Positions 7,856-16,194 are shown, counted from the first letter of the stretch. The stretch is DNA of 16,960 bases from Synechococcus sp. HW_metabat.21 (GCA_018623875.1 JAAZUZ010000019.1:1-16960); one strand, 5' to 3'. Made by a program: numbers and translations. Notes: generated from the sequence alone by a model not told the origin.

Positions 7856-7897
7856 CTCCTGCGGCAGGTCTTGCCTGCAGGATTCCCCTCCTGCCGC
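7856..7897 (-). promoter_or_regulatory. Candidate two-state RNA leader of the 63-aa gene
   Basis: Read on the minus strand, TCCTGC (7882-7877) pairs with GCAGGA (7862-7857) and GGCA (7875-7872) with TGCC (7866-7863). This makes a 10-bp stem with one bulged A and a 5-nt loop that buries most of the AGGAG ribosome site (7860-7856). A second pairing, GCGGCAGG (7897-7890) with CCTGCCGC (7868-7861), 8 bp around a 21-nt loop, excludes the first and leaves the site free. The complementarity is seen; regulation is inference. Confidence 0.4.
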
Positions 7898-7939
7898 TCC
7901 CCTGCCAACGCCAGGAGAACGGTTCCGGAGCTGTCTGGC

Positions 7940-10576
7940 TCAGGCCAGGGCCGCGGTCAACTCGCCTTTGGCCTGCTCCAGTGCGGCATCCAGGGCTGCA
8001 CCATCGCGACCACCGGCCTGCGCCAGGTTGGGCCGCCCGCCACCACCGCCACCGCAGGCCTTGGCCACGGCGCCAATGAACTTGCCGGCCTGCTGGCCCT
8101 TGGCGATGACACCCTTGCCGAAGGCAGCCACCAGGATCACCTTGCCCAGATCCGACGGATCCGGCAGGCCGCCGATGACCACGGCGGCGCCATCGCCCAG
8201 TTGATCCACGAGCCCCTGGGCCGCACTCTGCAGGCCACCACCATCCACGCCATCGAGGCGACTGATCAGCACCTGGCAGTCGCCGACCGCTTCGGCTTGA
8301 TTCGCCAGGGCCGCGGATTTCGCCAAGGCCAATTCCTCGCGGGCGGCGGCCAAAGCCTTCTGGCTGGCCTTCAACTCGCTCTGCAGGCTGACGACCCGCT
8401 CAACGATCTCGCCCGGTTGGGCCTTGAAGCGCTCGCCGAGCTGCTTCACCACCGCGTCGCGCTCATTCAGATAAGCGAGCACCGCCGCACCCGCGACGGC
8501 CTCGATGCGGCGGATGCCCGCAGCCACGCCACTTTCGCTGACGATCTTGAACAGGCCAATCTCAGCGGTGTTGCTGACGTGGGTGCCGCCGCAGAGCTCC
8601 ATCGACACACCCGGGACATCAACGACCCGCACCACATCGGCGTATTTCTCGCCGAACATCGCCACGGCGCCGGCGGCCTTGGCCTTCTCGATCGCCATCT
8701 CCTGCACCTCGAGGCTGTGGGCCTCGGCAATCCAGCCGTTGATCAGGGTCTCGATCTGCTCGAGCTCCTCGGCCGCGATCGCCCGGGGACAGTGGAAGTC
8801 AAAGCGCAGGCGATCGAAATCGACCAGGGAGCCGGCCTGACCGATCCCAGGGTCGACAACCTGCTTGAGGGCCGACTGCAACAGGTGGGTCGCCGTGTGG
8901 TTCGCCTGGGCCCGCCGGCGGCAGGCCCGATCCACCTGGCCGTGCACGACATCGCCGACGCTCACGCTGCCGCGCTCCACCCGGCCGCTGTGGACAAAGA
9001 CGCTTCGGTTCCGGCTGACGGCCTCAATCGCGACGATCAAGCCGTCGCCGCTCAGCACGCCGCGGTCGCCCACCTGACCGCCGCCTTCGCCGTAGAAGGG
9101 CGTTGTATCAAGAACCAGCTGAACGCGGTCGCCTGCCTCGGCTCGCTCCGCCGGTTCACCGTTGACGACCAGCGCCTGGACGCTGCTGCTGTGGTCCAAC
9201 AGCTCATAGCCCTGGAAGCGGGTGGCCTCCAGATCAGCCGCCATCTGATCGATGGCGTCCTGCAGGGTCAGGTCAATGCTCACCGCGGCGGCCTTCGCCC
9301 GTTGGCGCTGGGCCTCCATGGCCTGCTCAAAGCCGTCCAGGTCGACCGCGAGGCCATGCTCCTCGGCGATCTCCTGGGTCAATTCCAGGGGGAAGCCGTA
9401 GGTGTCGTAGAGCTCAAAGGCCTGCTCGCCTGAGATCTGCTTGGGCTTGGCCGCCAGCACATCCGCCAGCAACTTCTCGCCCCGCTCCAGGGTTTCCAAG
9501 AAGCGCGCTTCTTCGCGCTTCAGCTCGCTCAGGATGACCTCTTGACGCTCCAGCAGCTGGGGATAGGCCGACTGCATCAGGGCAATCGACGCTTCACCCA
9601 TCGCGGTCAGGAAGGGCTTGTCGATGCCCAGGAGACGTCCGTGGCGGACCACCCGACGGAGCAGGCGGCGCAGGATGTAACCGCGGCCCAGATTGCTGGC
9701 GGTGACGCCATCACAAATCAATTGGGTCACAGCGCGGCTGTGGTCCCCGATCACCTTCAGCGAGGTCTGGCCTTTGGCGTCGAGCTGCTTGTAGTCGACT
9801 CCTGCCAAGCCTGCCGCGGTCTCGATCAGCGGATAGATGAGGTCGGTCTCGTAGTTGTTCGGAACCTGCTGCAGGATTTGGGCCATCCGCTCGAGGCCCA
9901 TCCCGGTGTCGATGTTGCGGTTCTCCAGCGGCGTGAGGCTGCCCTCAGCGTCGCGGTTGTACTGCATGAACACCAAGTTGTAGAACTCGATGAAGCGGCT
10001 GTCGTCCTCGAGATCGATGCCCTCATCACCGAGTTCGGGCTTGAAGTCGTAATAGATCTCTGAGCAGGGGCCGCAGGGGCCCGTGGGACCCGAGGCCCAG
10101 AAGTTGTCGGCCTCATCCATCCGGATGATCCGCTTGGGGTTCACCCCGACCACATCACGCCAGATCTGCTCGGCTTCGTCGTCCTCGCGGAAGACGCTGA
10201 CCACCAAGTTCTTGGGGCTGATCCCAAAGACCGTGGTGCTCAGCTCCCAGGCCCACTGGATGGCCTGCTCCTTGAAGTAGTCGCCGAAGGAGAAGTTCCC
10301 GAGCATCTCGAAGAACGTGTGGTGCCGCGCCGTGCGTCCCACGTTTTCGATGTCGTTGGTGCGAATGCACTTCTGGCTGCTGGTCGCGCGGGCCGAAGGC
10401 CGGGGCTGCTGACCGAGAAAAACCGGCTTAAACGGCAGCATCCCGGCGATGGTCAACAGAACCGTCGGGTCCTCCGGCACCAAGGAGGCACTGGCCACCG
10501 GCTTGTGGCCCCGCTGCTCGTAGAAGTCCAGAAAGGCCGCACGAATCTCAGCACCAGTGCGGGGAGCGGCGGCCAT
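7940..10576 (-). CDS. alaS: Alanyl-tRNA synthetase AlaS
   Basis: AlaS charges tRNA(Ala) with alanine and edits mischarged Ser and Gly. With ATG at 10576 it has 878 residues, the usual size. The class II catalytic domain shows TSSQKCIRTNDIENVGRTAR, HHTFFEMLGNFSFGDYFKE and FWASGPTGPCGPCSEIYYD. The editing domain has the zinc-type site HTATH (His560, His564) and CGGTH (Cys662, His666), four residues lower than E. coli numbering, which supports this start. The C-terminal C-Ala domain ends in a glycine-rich GGGGGGRPNLAQAGG segment and a short helix. An in-frame ATG at 10606 would add ten residues (MPGSGSFCFA) and remains possible. Neither start has a good Shine-Dalgarno. The gene diverges from the membrane-protein gene at 10618 across only 41 bp. 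Confidence 0.96.
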   Translation of the reverse strand: MAAAPRTGAEIRAAFLDFYEQRGHKPVASASLVPEDPTVLLTIAGMLPFKPVFLGQQPRPSARATSSQKCIRTNDIENVGRTARHHTFFEMLGNFSFGDYFKEQAIQWAWELSTTVFGISPKNLVVSVFREDDEAEQIWRDVVGVNPKRIIRMDEADNFWASGPTGPCGPCSEIYYDFKPELGDEGIDLEDDSRFIEFYNLVFMQYNRDAEGSLTPLENRNIDTGMGLERMAQILQQVPNNYETDLIYPLIETAAGLAGVDYKQLDAKGQTSLKVIGDHSRAVTQLICDGVTASNLGRGYILRRLLRRVVRHGRLLGIDKPFLTAMGEASIALMQSAYPQLLERQEVILSELKREEARFLETLERGEKLLADVLAAKPKQISGEQAFELYDTYGFPLELTQEIAEEHGLAVDLDGFEQAMEAQRQRAKAAAVSIDLTLQDAIDQMAADLEATRFQGYELLDHSSSVQALVVNGEPAERAEAGDRVQLVLDTTPFYGEGGGQVGDRGVLSGDGLIVAIEAVSRNRSVFVHSGRVERGSVSVGDVVHGQVDRACRRRAQANHTATHLLQSALKQVVDPGIGQAGSLVDFDRLRFDFHCPRAIAAEELEQIETLINGWIAEAHSLEVQEMAIEKAKAAGAVAMFGEKYADVVRVVDVPGVSMELCGGTHVSNTAEIGLFKIVSESGVAAGIRRIEAVAGAAVLAYLNERDAVVKQLGERFKAQPGEIVERVVSLQSELKASQKALAAAREELALAKSAALANQAEAVGDCQVLISRLDGVDGGGLQSAAQGLVDQLGDGAAVVIGGLPDPSDLGKVILVAAFGKGVIAKGQQAGKFIGAVAKACGGGGGGRPNLAQAGGRDGAALDAALEQAKGELTAALA

Positions 10577-10617
10577 GGCGAAGCAAAACGAGCCTGAACC
10601 CGGCATGATCGCGCAGC

Positions 10618-11064
10618 ATGAGCGCCGCCTCCCCCGCTACCGCTGAGCCCAGCCGGGCCGAACTGCGGCTGCGCTCGATCGCCTGGGCCCTCGGGGCCGG
10701 CTTCAGCGCCTTGATCTTGGGGCTACCCCTGGGCTTGGAATCGGCCCTGCGGGCCGGCGGCTGCGGCTTTTTCTATGGCCTCCTGGCCTTTCACCTGCAG
10801 CGGGTCGATCCCAACGACAGCCACCTGCAGGCGGGCCTCGTCGGCGCCGTGTGCGGCATCCACAGCCTGGGCCTACCGGCACTTTTGCCCTGGCCGCTGC
10901 AGGAACCTTGGCCCCAAACCTTGGCTGAGGTCACGCCAACTGTGATGATGGGGTTCATTCGTGCTTGGTTGCCGCTGATCGGCGCCGCGCTGGTGTTGCA
11001 CGGATCGATGGCCCTATCGCGACTTGTCGTGACCCGGGTTGAACCGATCCAGCGGCGCCCCTGA
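10618..11064 (+). CDS. Small hypothetical membrane protein, first gene of the SNF2 operon
   Basis: This 148-residue protein is not recognised as a named family. Hydrophobic stretches at about 20-42, 48-60 (short), 70-92 and 109-137 suggest three to four membrane segments. A short cytoplasm-like N-terminus (MSAASPATAEPSRAELRLR) precedes the first segment and a basic tail (TRVEPIQRRP) closes the protein. No signal peptidase site or catalytic motif is evident. It starts at ATG 10618, 41 bp from the divergent alaS start, and ends 18 nt before the SNF2 helicase start, so it is probably co-transcribed with the helicase. That link is based on spacing only. Codon use and base composition match the neighbours, so there is no sign of recent transfer. 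Confidence 0.7.
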   Translation: MSAASPATAEPSRAELRLRSIAWALGAGFSALILGLPLGLESALRAGGCGFFYGLLAFHLQRVDPNDSHLQAGLVGAVCGIHSLGLPALLPWPLQEPWPQTLAEVTPTVMMGFIRAWLPLIGAALVLHGSMALSRLVVTRVEPIQRRP

Positions 11065-11082
11065 ACCCCAGGCCCCGCCTCC

Positions 11083-14000
11083 ATGAGCCTGCTGCATGCC
11101 ACCTGGCTGCCCGTCGTCCCGGCGGGGAGCTTCGCCAAAGGCAAGGCGCCAACCGCCGGCCTATTGATCTGGGCGGACACCTGGCGTGTTGCTGAACCGG
11201 TCAGCCCGACGGCCGAAGCCCCCTTCCACCCGCTGAGCCTGGATCTGGACGATCTGGCCACCTGGCTGGACGACAACAACTTCTGGTCCGAGGACCTGCG
11301 TCAGGCCACGGTCACCCTGACCCTGCCCAGCCGCCAGCAGCAGAGCCGCGGCACCAAGAGCACAGACAACAGCCCCTGGAGCGGCCTGCCGCTGCAATCC
11401 GGGGAACCCCTACCCAAGGACCTGAGCTGGTGGCCCTGGCAGGTGGAGGGTTGGTTCCTCAAACCCGGTCCCGCGGCCGAATGGCTCAATCAATTGCCCC
11501 TCTCAGGCGCCTACGAGGCGGGCCTTGGGGATGACCTGCTGTGGTGGTGCCACGTCCAGCGCTGGTGCCTCAGCCTGATCGCCCGGGGCCGCTGGCTGCC
11601 GGAGAGCGCGGACGGCAAAGCCAGCTGGCGCCCGCTGCTCAACAGAGAAGACGACCGCCGCCGGCTGGAGGAGCTGGCCTCGCAGATGCCCCAGGTGGTG
11701 GCGGCCTCCAGCCCCGCTCCCCAATTGGCCTGCGGTCGTCCCCGCTCCAATCGGCTCCTGGTGGCGAGCATCGTCGACAAGCTGGTGGACGGGCAGCTGC
11801 GGGAAGCCTTCCAGCCGGGTGCAGCTGGCCTGGACCCCCTGCTGGCGGCCTGGGAAGAGGGCCTCGCCAGCCGCGACGGCAAGCTCAAACTCGACGAGGA
11901 AGAACAGGAGCGCCTTTGCGGCGCCAGCAACCACTGGCGCGAGACCGTCGCCGGCAAGGTCGCCCCGGCCCGGGCCTGCCTCGAGCTCTTCACCCCGCCG
12001 GAAGGGGAAGAACTCTGGGATCTGAAATTCGGTCTGCAAGCGGAGGCTGACCCGACCCTGCGGTTGCCCGCCGGCCTGGTCTGGGCCGCGGGGGACAGCA
12101 ACCTGGCCCTCGGTGAATTGCAGCTGGAGCAGCCCGGGGCGCTGCTGCTGGAGGGCCTAGGACGCGCCCTCTTGGCCTTTGAGCCGCTGGAGCGGGGCCT
12201 CGATGCCGCCACCCCCGAGGCGATGCAGCTCACCCCTGCCGAAGCCTTTGTGCTGGTGCGCACCGCCGCGGCCCGTCTGCGGGATGTGGGTGTCGGTGTG
12301 GTCCTCCCGGCGAGCCTCTCCGGGGGATTGGCCAGCCGCCTGGGCTTGGCGATTACAGCCGAGCTGCCCGAGAAATCCCGCGGCTTCACCCTGGGCGAAA
12401 GCCTGGATTGGCGCTGGGAATTCATGATCGGCGGGGTCACGCTGAACCTGAAGGACCTCGAGAAGCTCTCGGCCAAGCGCAGCCCTCTGGTCCAACACAA
12501 GGGCGCCTGGATCGAACTGCGGCCCCTCGACCTCAAGAACGCCGAGAAGTTTTGCTCCTCCGAGCCGCCCTTCAGCCTCGATGACGCCCTGCGCATCACG
12601 GGCAACGAAGGCGAGACCCTGGCCCGGCTCCCAGTCCACGCCTTCACGGCCGGACCGCGCCTGCAGGCGGTCCTCGAGCAGTACCACCAGCAAAAGGCCC
12701 CCGATCCACTGCCGGCGCCCCCTGGCTTTGCCGGCCAACTGCGGCCCTACCAGGAGCGCGGCCTTGGCTGGCTGGCCTTCTTGCACCGCTTCGATCAGGG
12801 CGCCTGCCTGGCCGACGACATGGGTCTGGGCAAAACCATTCAGCTCTTGGCCTTCCTGCAACACCTCAAGGCCGAGGAGGAACTCAAACGGCCTGTGCTG
12901 CTCGTGGCCCCCACCTCGGTGCTGACGAACTGGAAGCGGGAAGCCGCGGCCTTCACCCCGGACCTGACGGTCAACGAGCACTACGGCCCCCGCCGCCCTT
13001 CCAGCGCGGAAGCCCTCAAGAAAGCGCTGAAGGGCGTGGATCTTGTGCTGACCACCTACGGCCTGCTGCAACGGGACAGCGAGCTGCTGGACAAAGTCGA
13101 CTGGCAGGGGGTCGTGATCGATGAAGCCCAGGCGATCAAGAACCACACCGCCAAGCAGTCCATGGCGGCCCGGGACATGGGACGCCCCGGCAAGGGTCCC
13201 CGCTTCCGCATCGCCCTGACCGGTACCCCGGTGGAGAACCGGGTCAGCGAGCTCTGGGCCCTGATGGATTTCCTCAATCCCAAGGTGCTCGGCGATGAGC
13301 CCTTCTTCCGCCAGCGCTACCGGATGCCGATCGAGCGCTACGGCGACATGTCCTCCCTACGGGACCTCAAGGGCCGCGTGGGCCCGTTCATCCTGCGCCG
13401 CCTGAAGACCGACAAGTCGATCATTTCCGACCTGCCCGAGAAGGTGGAACTGAGCGAATGGGTGGGCTTGGCCCCCGAGCAGAAAAAGCTCTACTCCAAG
13501 ACCGTGGACGAGAGCCTCGATGCGATCGCCCGGGCGCCCCTTGGCCAGAAACACGGTCAGGTCCTGGCTCTGCTCACGAAGCTCAAGCAGATCTGCAACC
13601 ACCCGGCACTGGCCCTCAAGCAGGACCCAACCGACCTGGATGCCAGCTTCTTCAAGGAATTCGCGGCCCGCAGCGCCAAGGTGCAGCGGCTCGAGGAAAT
13701 TCTCGAGGAAGTGATGGAGGCCGGCGACCGGGCCCTGCTCTTCACCCAGTTCGCCGAGTGGGGCCATCTGCTCAAGGCCCACCTCGAGCACAAGTGGCGC
13801 CAAGAGGTGCCCTTCCTCTATGGCAGCACCAGCAAGACCGAGCGTCAGGCCATGGTCGACCGTTTCCAGGACGACCCCCGGGGCCCGCAACTCTTCCTGC
13901 TGTCCTTGAAGGCGGGCGGCGTTGGCCTGAACCTGACCCGCGCCAGTCACGTCTTCCACATCGACCGCTGGTGGAACCCCGCCGTCGAAAACCAGGCCAC

Positions 14001-14202
14001 CGACCGCGCCTACCGCATCGGCCAGCAGAACCGTGTGATGGTCCACAAGTTCATCACCAGCGGCTCCGTCGAAGAGCGCATCGACCGCATGATCAAAGAG
14101 AAGTCGAAACTCGCCGAAGACATCGTGGGCTCCGGTGAGGATTGGCTCGGCGGCATGGATGTGAGCCAACTCAAAGAACTCGTCACCCTCAGCGAGGACT
14201 AA
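11083..14202 (+). CDS. SNF2-family DEAD/DEAH-type ATPase (bacterial SNF2 helicase)
   Basis: This 1039-residue protein is a bacterial SNF2 (Rad54-like) ATPase, expected to move along or remodel DNA-protein complexes. Residues 1 to about 530 form a variable N-terminal region; its TPAEAFVLVRTAAARLRDVG stretch resembles the DUF3670 domain seen in this subfamily. The motor begins near 560 with LRPYQERGLGWLAFL, then Walker A DDMGLGKT (578-585, Lys584), TSVLTNWKRE, the Walker B box DEAQ (680-683), and ALTGTPVENRVSELW (motif III). The second RecA lobe has LLFTQFAEWG, LSLKAGGVGLNLT (motif V) and ENQATDRAYRIGQ (969-981), motif VI with its arginine finger candidates. All motifs are intact. It is followed 4 nt later by a SWIM zinc-finger gene, a pairing known in many bacteria whose role is not settled. 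The exact cellular task (repair, recombination, transcription) is unknown. Confidence 0.93.
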   Translation: MSLLHATWLPVVPAGSFAKGKAPTAGLLIWADTWRVAEPVSPTAEAPFHPLSLDLDDLATWLDDNNFWSEDLRQATVTLTLPSRQQQSRGTKSTDNSPWSGLPLQSGEPLPKDLSWWPWQVEGWFLKPGPAAEWLNQLPLSGAYEAGLGDDLLWWCHVQRWCLSLIARGRWLPESADGKASWRPLLNREDDRRRLEELASQMPQVVAASSPAPQLACGRPRSNRLLVASIVDKLVDGQLREAFQPGAAGLDPLLAAWEEGLASRDGKLKLDEEEQERLCGASNHWRETVAGKVAPARACLELFTPPEGEELWDLKFGLQAEADPTLRLPAGLVWAAGDSNLALGELQLEQPGALLLEGLGRALLAFEPLERGLDAATPEAMQLTPAEAFVLVRTAAARLRDVGVGVVLPASLSGGLASRLGLAITAELPEKSRGFTLGESLDWRWEFMIGGVTLNLKDLEKLSAKRSPLVQHKGAWIELRPLDLKNAEKFCSSEPPFSLDDALRITGNEGETLARLPVHAFTAGPRLQAVLEQYHQQKAPDPLPAPPGFAGQLRPYQERGLGWLAFLHRFDQGACLADDMGLGKTIQLLAFLQHLKAEEELKRPVLLVAPTSVLTNWKREAAAFTPDLTVNEHYGPRRPSSAEALKKALKGVDLVLTTYGLLQRDSELLDKVDWQGVVIDEAQAIKNHTAKQSMAARDMGRPGKGPRFRIALTGTPVENRVSELWALMDFLNPKVLGDEPFFRQRYRMPIERYGDMSSLRDLKGRVGPFILRRLKTDKSIISDLPEKVELSEWVGLAPEQKKLYSKTVDESLDAIARAPLGQKHGQVLALLTKLKQICNHPALALKQDPTDLDASFFKEFAARSAKVQRLEEILEEVMEAGDRALLFTQFAEWGHLLKAHLEHKWRQEVPFLYGSTSKTERQAMVDRFQDDPRGPQLFLLSLKAGGVGLNLTRASHVFHIDRWWNPAVENQATDRAYRIGQQNRVMVHKFITSGSVEERIDRMIKEKSKLAEDIVGSGEDWLGGMDVSQLKELVTLSED

Positions 14203-14206
14203 TCCC

Positions 14207-15100
14207 ATGACCCTTTCCTCCAACGGCATCACCACCCAGCTCGGCGATGAGGGCCTCAGTCAGCAGCCCTGGTGGGTTGAGCAGTGGATGGAGCTGATCA
14301 ACGGCTATCGCTTCAAGAAACGCTTGGAGCGGGCCTGGGCCTATGCCCGTGAAGGCAACGTCCTCTCAATCCGCTTTGAAGGCCGCCGCGTGCACGCCCG
14401 GGTCCAGGGCAGCGGCGAGGACCCCTACAAGGTGAAGCTCTGGCTGGATGTCCTCAATGACGAGGACTGGAACTACGTCCTGGAAGCCCTCGGGCAAAAA
14501 GCCCGTTGGTCCGCCCAGCTCCTGGCGGGGGTGATGCCGCAGGACATCGAACGGGCCTTCGCGGCCAGCGGCAAGCGCCTCTTCCCCTTCAAGTTGCAGG
14601 AGGTGCGCAGCGAGTGCACCTGCCCGGACAAGGTCAACCCCTGCAAGCACGTCAGCGCCGTCTACTACTTGATGGGAGAGCGCTTCAGCGAAGACCCCTT
14701 CGTCCTCTTCCAACTGCGGGGCCGCACCCGCGCCCAGCTGCTCAGCGACCTGGCCGTGAAGCGCAGGGCCCTGCTCGCCAAAAAAGCCAAAGAAGCCAAA
14801 GCCAACCCCGACGCCGAGCCGGCGATCACCCCTCAAGCCCACCCAGCACCCGTCTCCATTCGCGAGCCCAAGCGCTGGTGGCGCTACGGAGCTGCCCTGG
14901 ATCCTGGCCTGGTGGTGATCACCCCAGCTATGGAGGGGGAGACGGGCTTGGATGAAGCGGGCGCGATCCCCTTGGCCGAAGACGGCCGCTTCCCCGAAGC
15001 CGGCAAACACTTCGTCGAACACCTCAAGGCCCAGGGGACCAGCTTCGGTGCCACGGCCATGGCCACCGCGATGGCGGCCGGCAGCAACCAGGACGACTGA
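14207..15100 (+). CDS. SWIM zinc-finger protein, partner of the SNF2 ATPase
   Basis: This 297-residue protein carries a SWIM zinc finger of CxC-x6-CxH form, with ligands Cys137, Cys139, Cys146 and His148 in CTCPDKVNPCKH. SWIM domains bind DNA or proteins and often sit next to SNF2 ATPases in bacteria. The region before the finger (about 40-125) has the usual module in which RFEGRRVHARVQGSGEDPYK precedes the zinc site. After about 190 comes a Lys/Ala-rich linker (KRRALLAKKAKEAKANPDAE) and then a Pro-rich, less conserved tail. The start is ATG 14207, 4 nt after the SNF2 stop, and the next gene begins 1 nt after its stop, so translation is probably coupled. A likely role is to direct or regulate the SNF2 motor; this is inference from context. 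Confidence 0.88.
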   Translation: MTLSSNGITTQLGDEGLSQQPWWVEQWMELINGYRFKKRLERAWAYAREGNVLSIRFEGRRVHARVQGSGEDPYKVKLWLDVLNDEDWNYVLEALGQKARWSAQLLAGVMPQDIERAFAASGKRLFPFKLQEVRSECTCPDKVNPCKHVSAVYYLMGERFSEDPFVLFQLRGRTRAQLLSDLAVKRRALLAKKAKEAKANPDAEPAITPQAHPAPVSIREPKRWWRYGAALDPGLVVITPAMEGETGLDEAGAIPLAEDGRFPEAGKHFVEHLKAQGTSFGATAMATAMAAGSNQDD

Positions 15101-15101
15101 G

Positions 15102-15596
15102 GTGCTCCTGAGCGATCGGCGCCGCCGCCTCAGGCGGCAACAACTCGAGCAAGCACCCGCCCCCTGGCTCACCCCGGGGAAACGGCAGTTAGCCGAGCTG
15201 ATCCTCAGCTCCCACGCGCAGGCCTTTGGCCGGTCCCTGGCCCCATCGGCCCAGGAACTCTTCTCGGCGGATCTCGTCGTGCTCGCCCATGACGGCAGCA
15301 GTGACCCCTGTCTGACCTACGCCAACGCCGCCGCCCTTCGACTCTGGGAGCGCCCCTGGGGCGCCATGGTCGGCATGCCCTCGCGCCTCACCGCCGAAGT
15401 CCAAGAGCGCCAAAGCCGCTCCCAGGCGCTGCAGCAAGCGTTGCGGCAACAGGCGATCGAGGGCTACAGCGGCATCCGCATCAGCAGCACGGGCCGGCGC
15501 TTTCAAATCCAGAACGCCCGTCTTTGGTGCCTGAGCGATCCCGATGGACGCCCCTGCGGCCAGGCGGCGGCCTTCAGCGATTGGTGGTGGCTCTGA
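15102..15596 (+). CDS. MEKHLA-domain protein
   Basis: This 164-residue protein matches the MEKHLA domain, a PAS-related fold found at the C-terminus of plant HD-ZIP III factors and as a stand-alone protein in cyanobacteria and some proteobacteria. Characteristic blocks are LVVLAHDGSSDPCLTYANAA (58-77), GMPSRLTAEVQERQSR (91-106) and the C-terminal GYSGIRISSTGRRFQIQNAR (121-140) followed by GQAAAF. A basic N-terminus (DRRRRLRRQQ) precedes the domain. The start is GTG at 15102, one base after the SWIM stop, with AGGA about 8 nt before it. A ligand-sensing role would fit the PAS relation but is not shown. The longer open frame upstream of 15102 overlaps the SWIM gene and is rejected. Confidence 0.87.
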   Translation: MLLSDRRRRLRRQQLEQAPAPWLTPGKRQLAELILSSHAQAFGRSLAPSAQELFSADLVVLAHDGSSDPCLTYANAAALRLWERPWGAMVGMPSRLTAEVQERQSRSQALQQALRQQAIEGYSGIRISSTGRRFQIQNARLWCLSDPDGRPCGQAAAFSDWWWL

Positions 15597-15601
15597 ACAC
15601 C

Positions 15602-15641
15602 GGTTCGGCTCCCACGACAACCCAGGTGTAGCAACCGAACC
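15602..15641. repeat. 7-bp inverted repeat in the gap before hsp20
   Basis: GGTTCGG (15602-15608) and CCGAACC (15635-15641) are exact reverse complements separated by 26 bases. The pair sits just after the MEKHLA stop. It lacks a T-tract and so is a poor terminator. It could be a regulator-binding site or chance in GC-rich DNA. It does not match the CIRCE heat-shock operator. Confidence 0.3.
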
Positions 15642-15682
15642 CGAGGGGTGAGGGCCGTACTGGAAGGGTCGGTTCTCGCCCT

Positions 15683-15710
15683 CTTGGTTCTCATTCAGCG
15701 GGGCCACATT
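15683..15710 (+). promoter_or_regulatory. Weak candidate heat-shock-type promoter of hsp20
   Basis: CTTGGT (15683-15688) and CCACATT (15704-15710) are separated by 15 bases and partly resemble the -35 and -10 elements of group-3/sigma-32 promoters. They lie about 50 bp before the hsp20 start. The match is loose and the call rests mostly on the function of the downstream gene. Confidence 0.2.
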
Positions 15711-15745
15711 GGCGTTGCGGACAACACCCCGCCCAGTCAAGTCTT

Positions 15746-15750
15746 GGAGG
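15746..15750 (+). promoter_or_regulatory. Ribosome binding site of hsp20
   Basis: GGAGG is 7 nt before the ATG at 15758. It is one of the two strongest Shine-Dalgarno sites in the window and fixes the hsp20 start, which agrees with a highly expressed stress gene. Confidence 0.8.
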
Positions 15751-15757
15751 AACAGCC

Positions 15758-16153
15758 ATGCTGACCCTGCGCCAATCACCCTTTGATCTGTTCGAACAAC
15801 TCGAGCAGCAGCTGCACACCGCCGAGCGCGTGCCCGCCGCTGAAGTGCGTGAAACCGAGGCTGGCTTCGCCATCACCTTGGAACTGCCGGGCGTGAAGCC
15901 TGACTCGATCGATGTCAAAGCCACCGATCGCACCCTCGTCATCAGCGCCGAGCGCCTCGCCCCCGAGGAGGCCGCCGACGCCCAGGCGCCGCTCCTGAGC
16001 GAATTCCGCTACGGCACCTGGAGCCGTAGCTTCCGCTTCCCCTCCGGCATCGACCGGGAGGGCCTCGAGGCCCACTACCGCGACGGGCTGCTGCTGGTCA
16101 CCGCCCCCAAGGCCCAGACCATGACCACCGTTTCGGTGAAGGTGGAGGGCTAA
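15758..16153 (+). CDS. Small heat-shock protein, Hsp20/alpha-crystallin family
   Basis: Small heat-shock proteins are ATP-independent chaperones that hold unfolding proteins in large oligomers and, in cyanobacteria, also protect membranes and thylakoids. The 131-residue protein has a short N-terminal arm (MLTLRQSPFDLFEQLEQQL) and an alpha-crystallin domain from about 29 to 119, with ITLELPGVKPDSIDVKATD (39-57), a FRYGTWSRSFRFP strand pair, and the conserved GLLLVTAPK block (110-118). The C-terminal VSVKV is a possible version of the I-x-I anchoring motif. The start is set by GGAGG with 7-nt spacing. It stands alone between a 161-bp leader and a strong terminator, so it is likely a single-gene unit with its own control. 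The cyanobacterial name hspA would suit but is not assigned. Confidence 0.92.
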   Translation: MLTLRQSPFDLFEQLEQQLHTAERVPAAEVRETEAGFAITLELPGVKPDSIDVKATDRTLVISAERLAPEEAADAQAPLLSEFRYGTWSRSFRFPSGIDREGLEAHYRDGLLLVTAPKAQTMTTVSVKVEG

Positions 16154-16194
16154 GCGACCAGAACGATCACACCAACCAGAGAGAGACGGGACCG

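Noticed and set aside
7871..9433. 520-codon plus-strand open frame opposite alaS
   Set aside because: It lies antisense to the conserved alaS coding sequence, is rich in His, Ala, Gly and Leu, and shows no family motif; such long antisense frames are expected in GC-rich genes.
12157..13146. 329-codon minus-strand open frame opposite the SNF2 gene
   Set aside because: Antisense shadow across the conserved motor domain, no protein-like motifs.
896..13529. HIP1 palindromes (GCGATCGC) at 896-905, 8775-8782 and 13522-13529
   Set aside because: They agree with a cyanobacterial origin, but three copies in 17 kb of GC-rich DNA are too few to call a local repeat feature.
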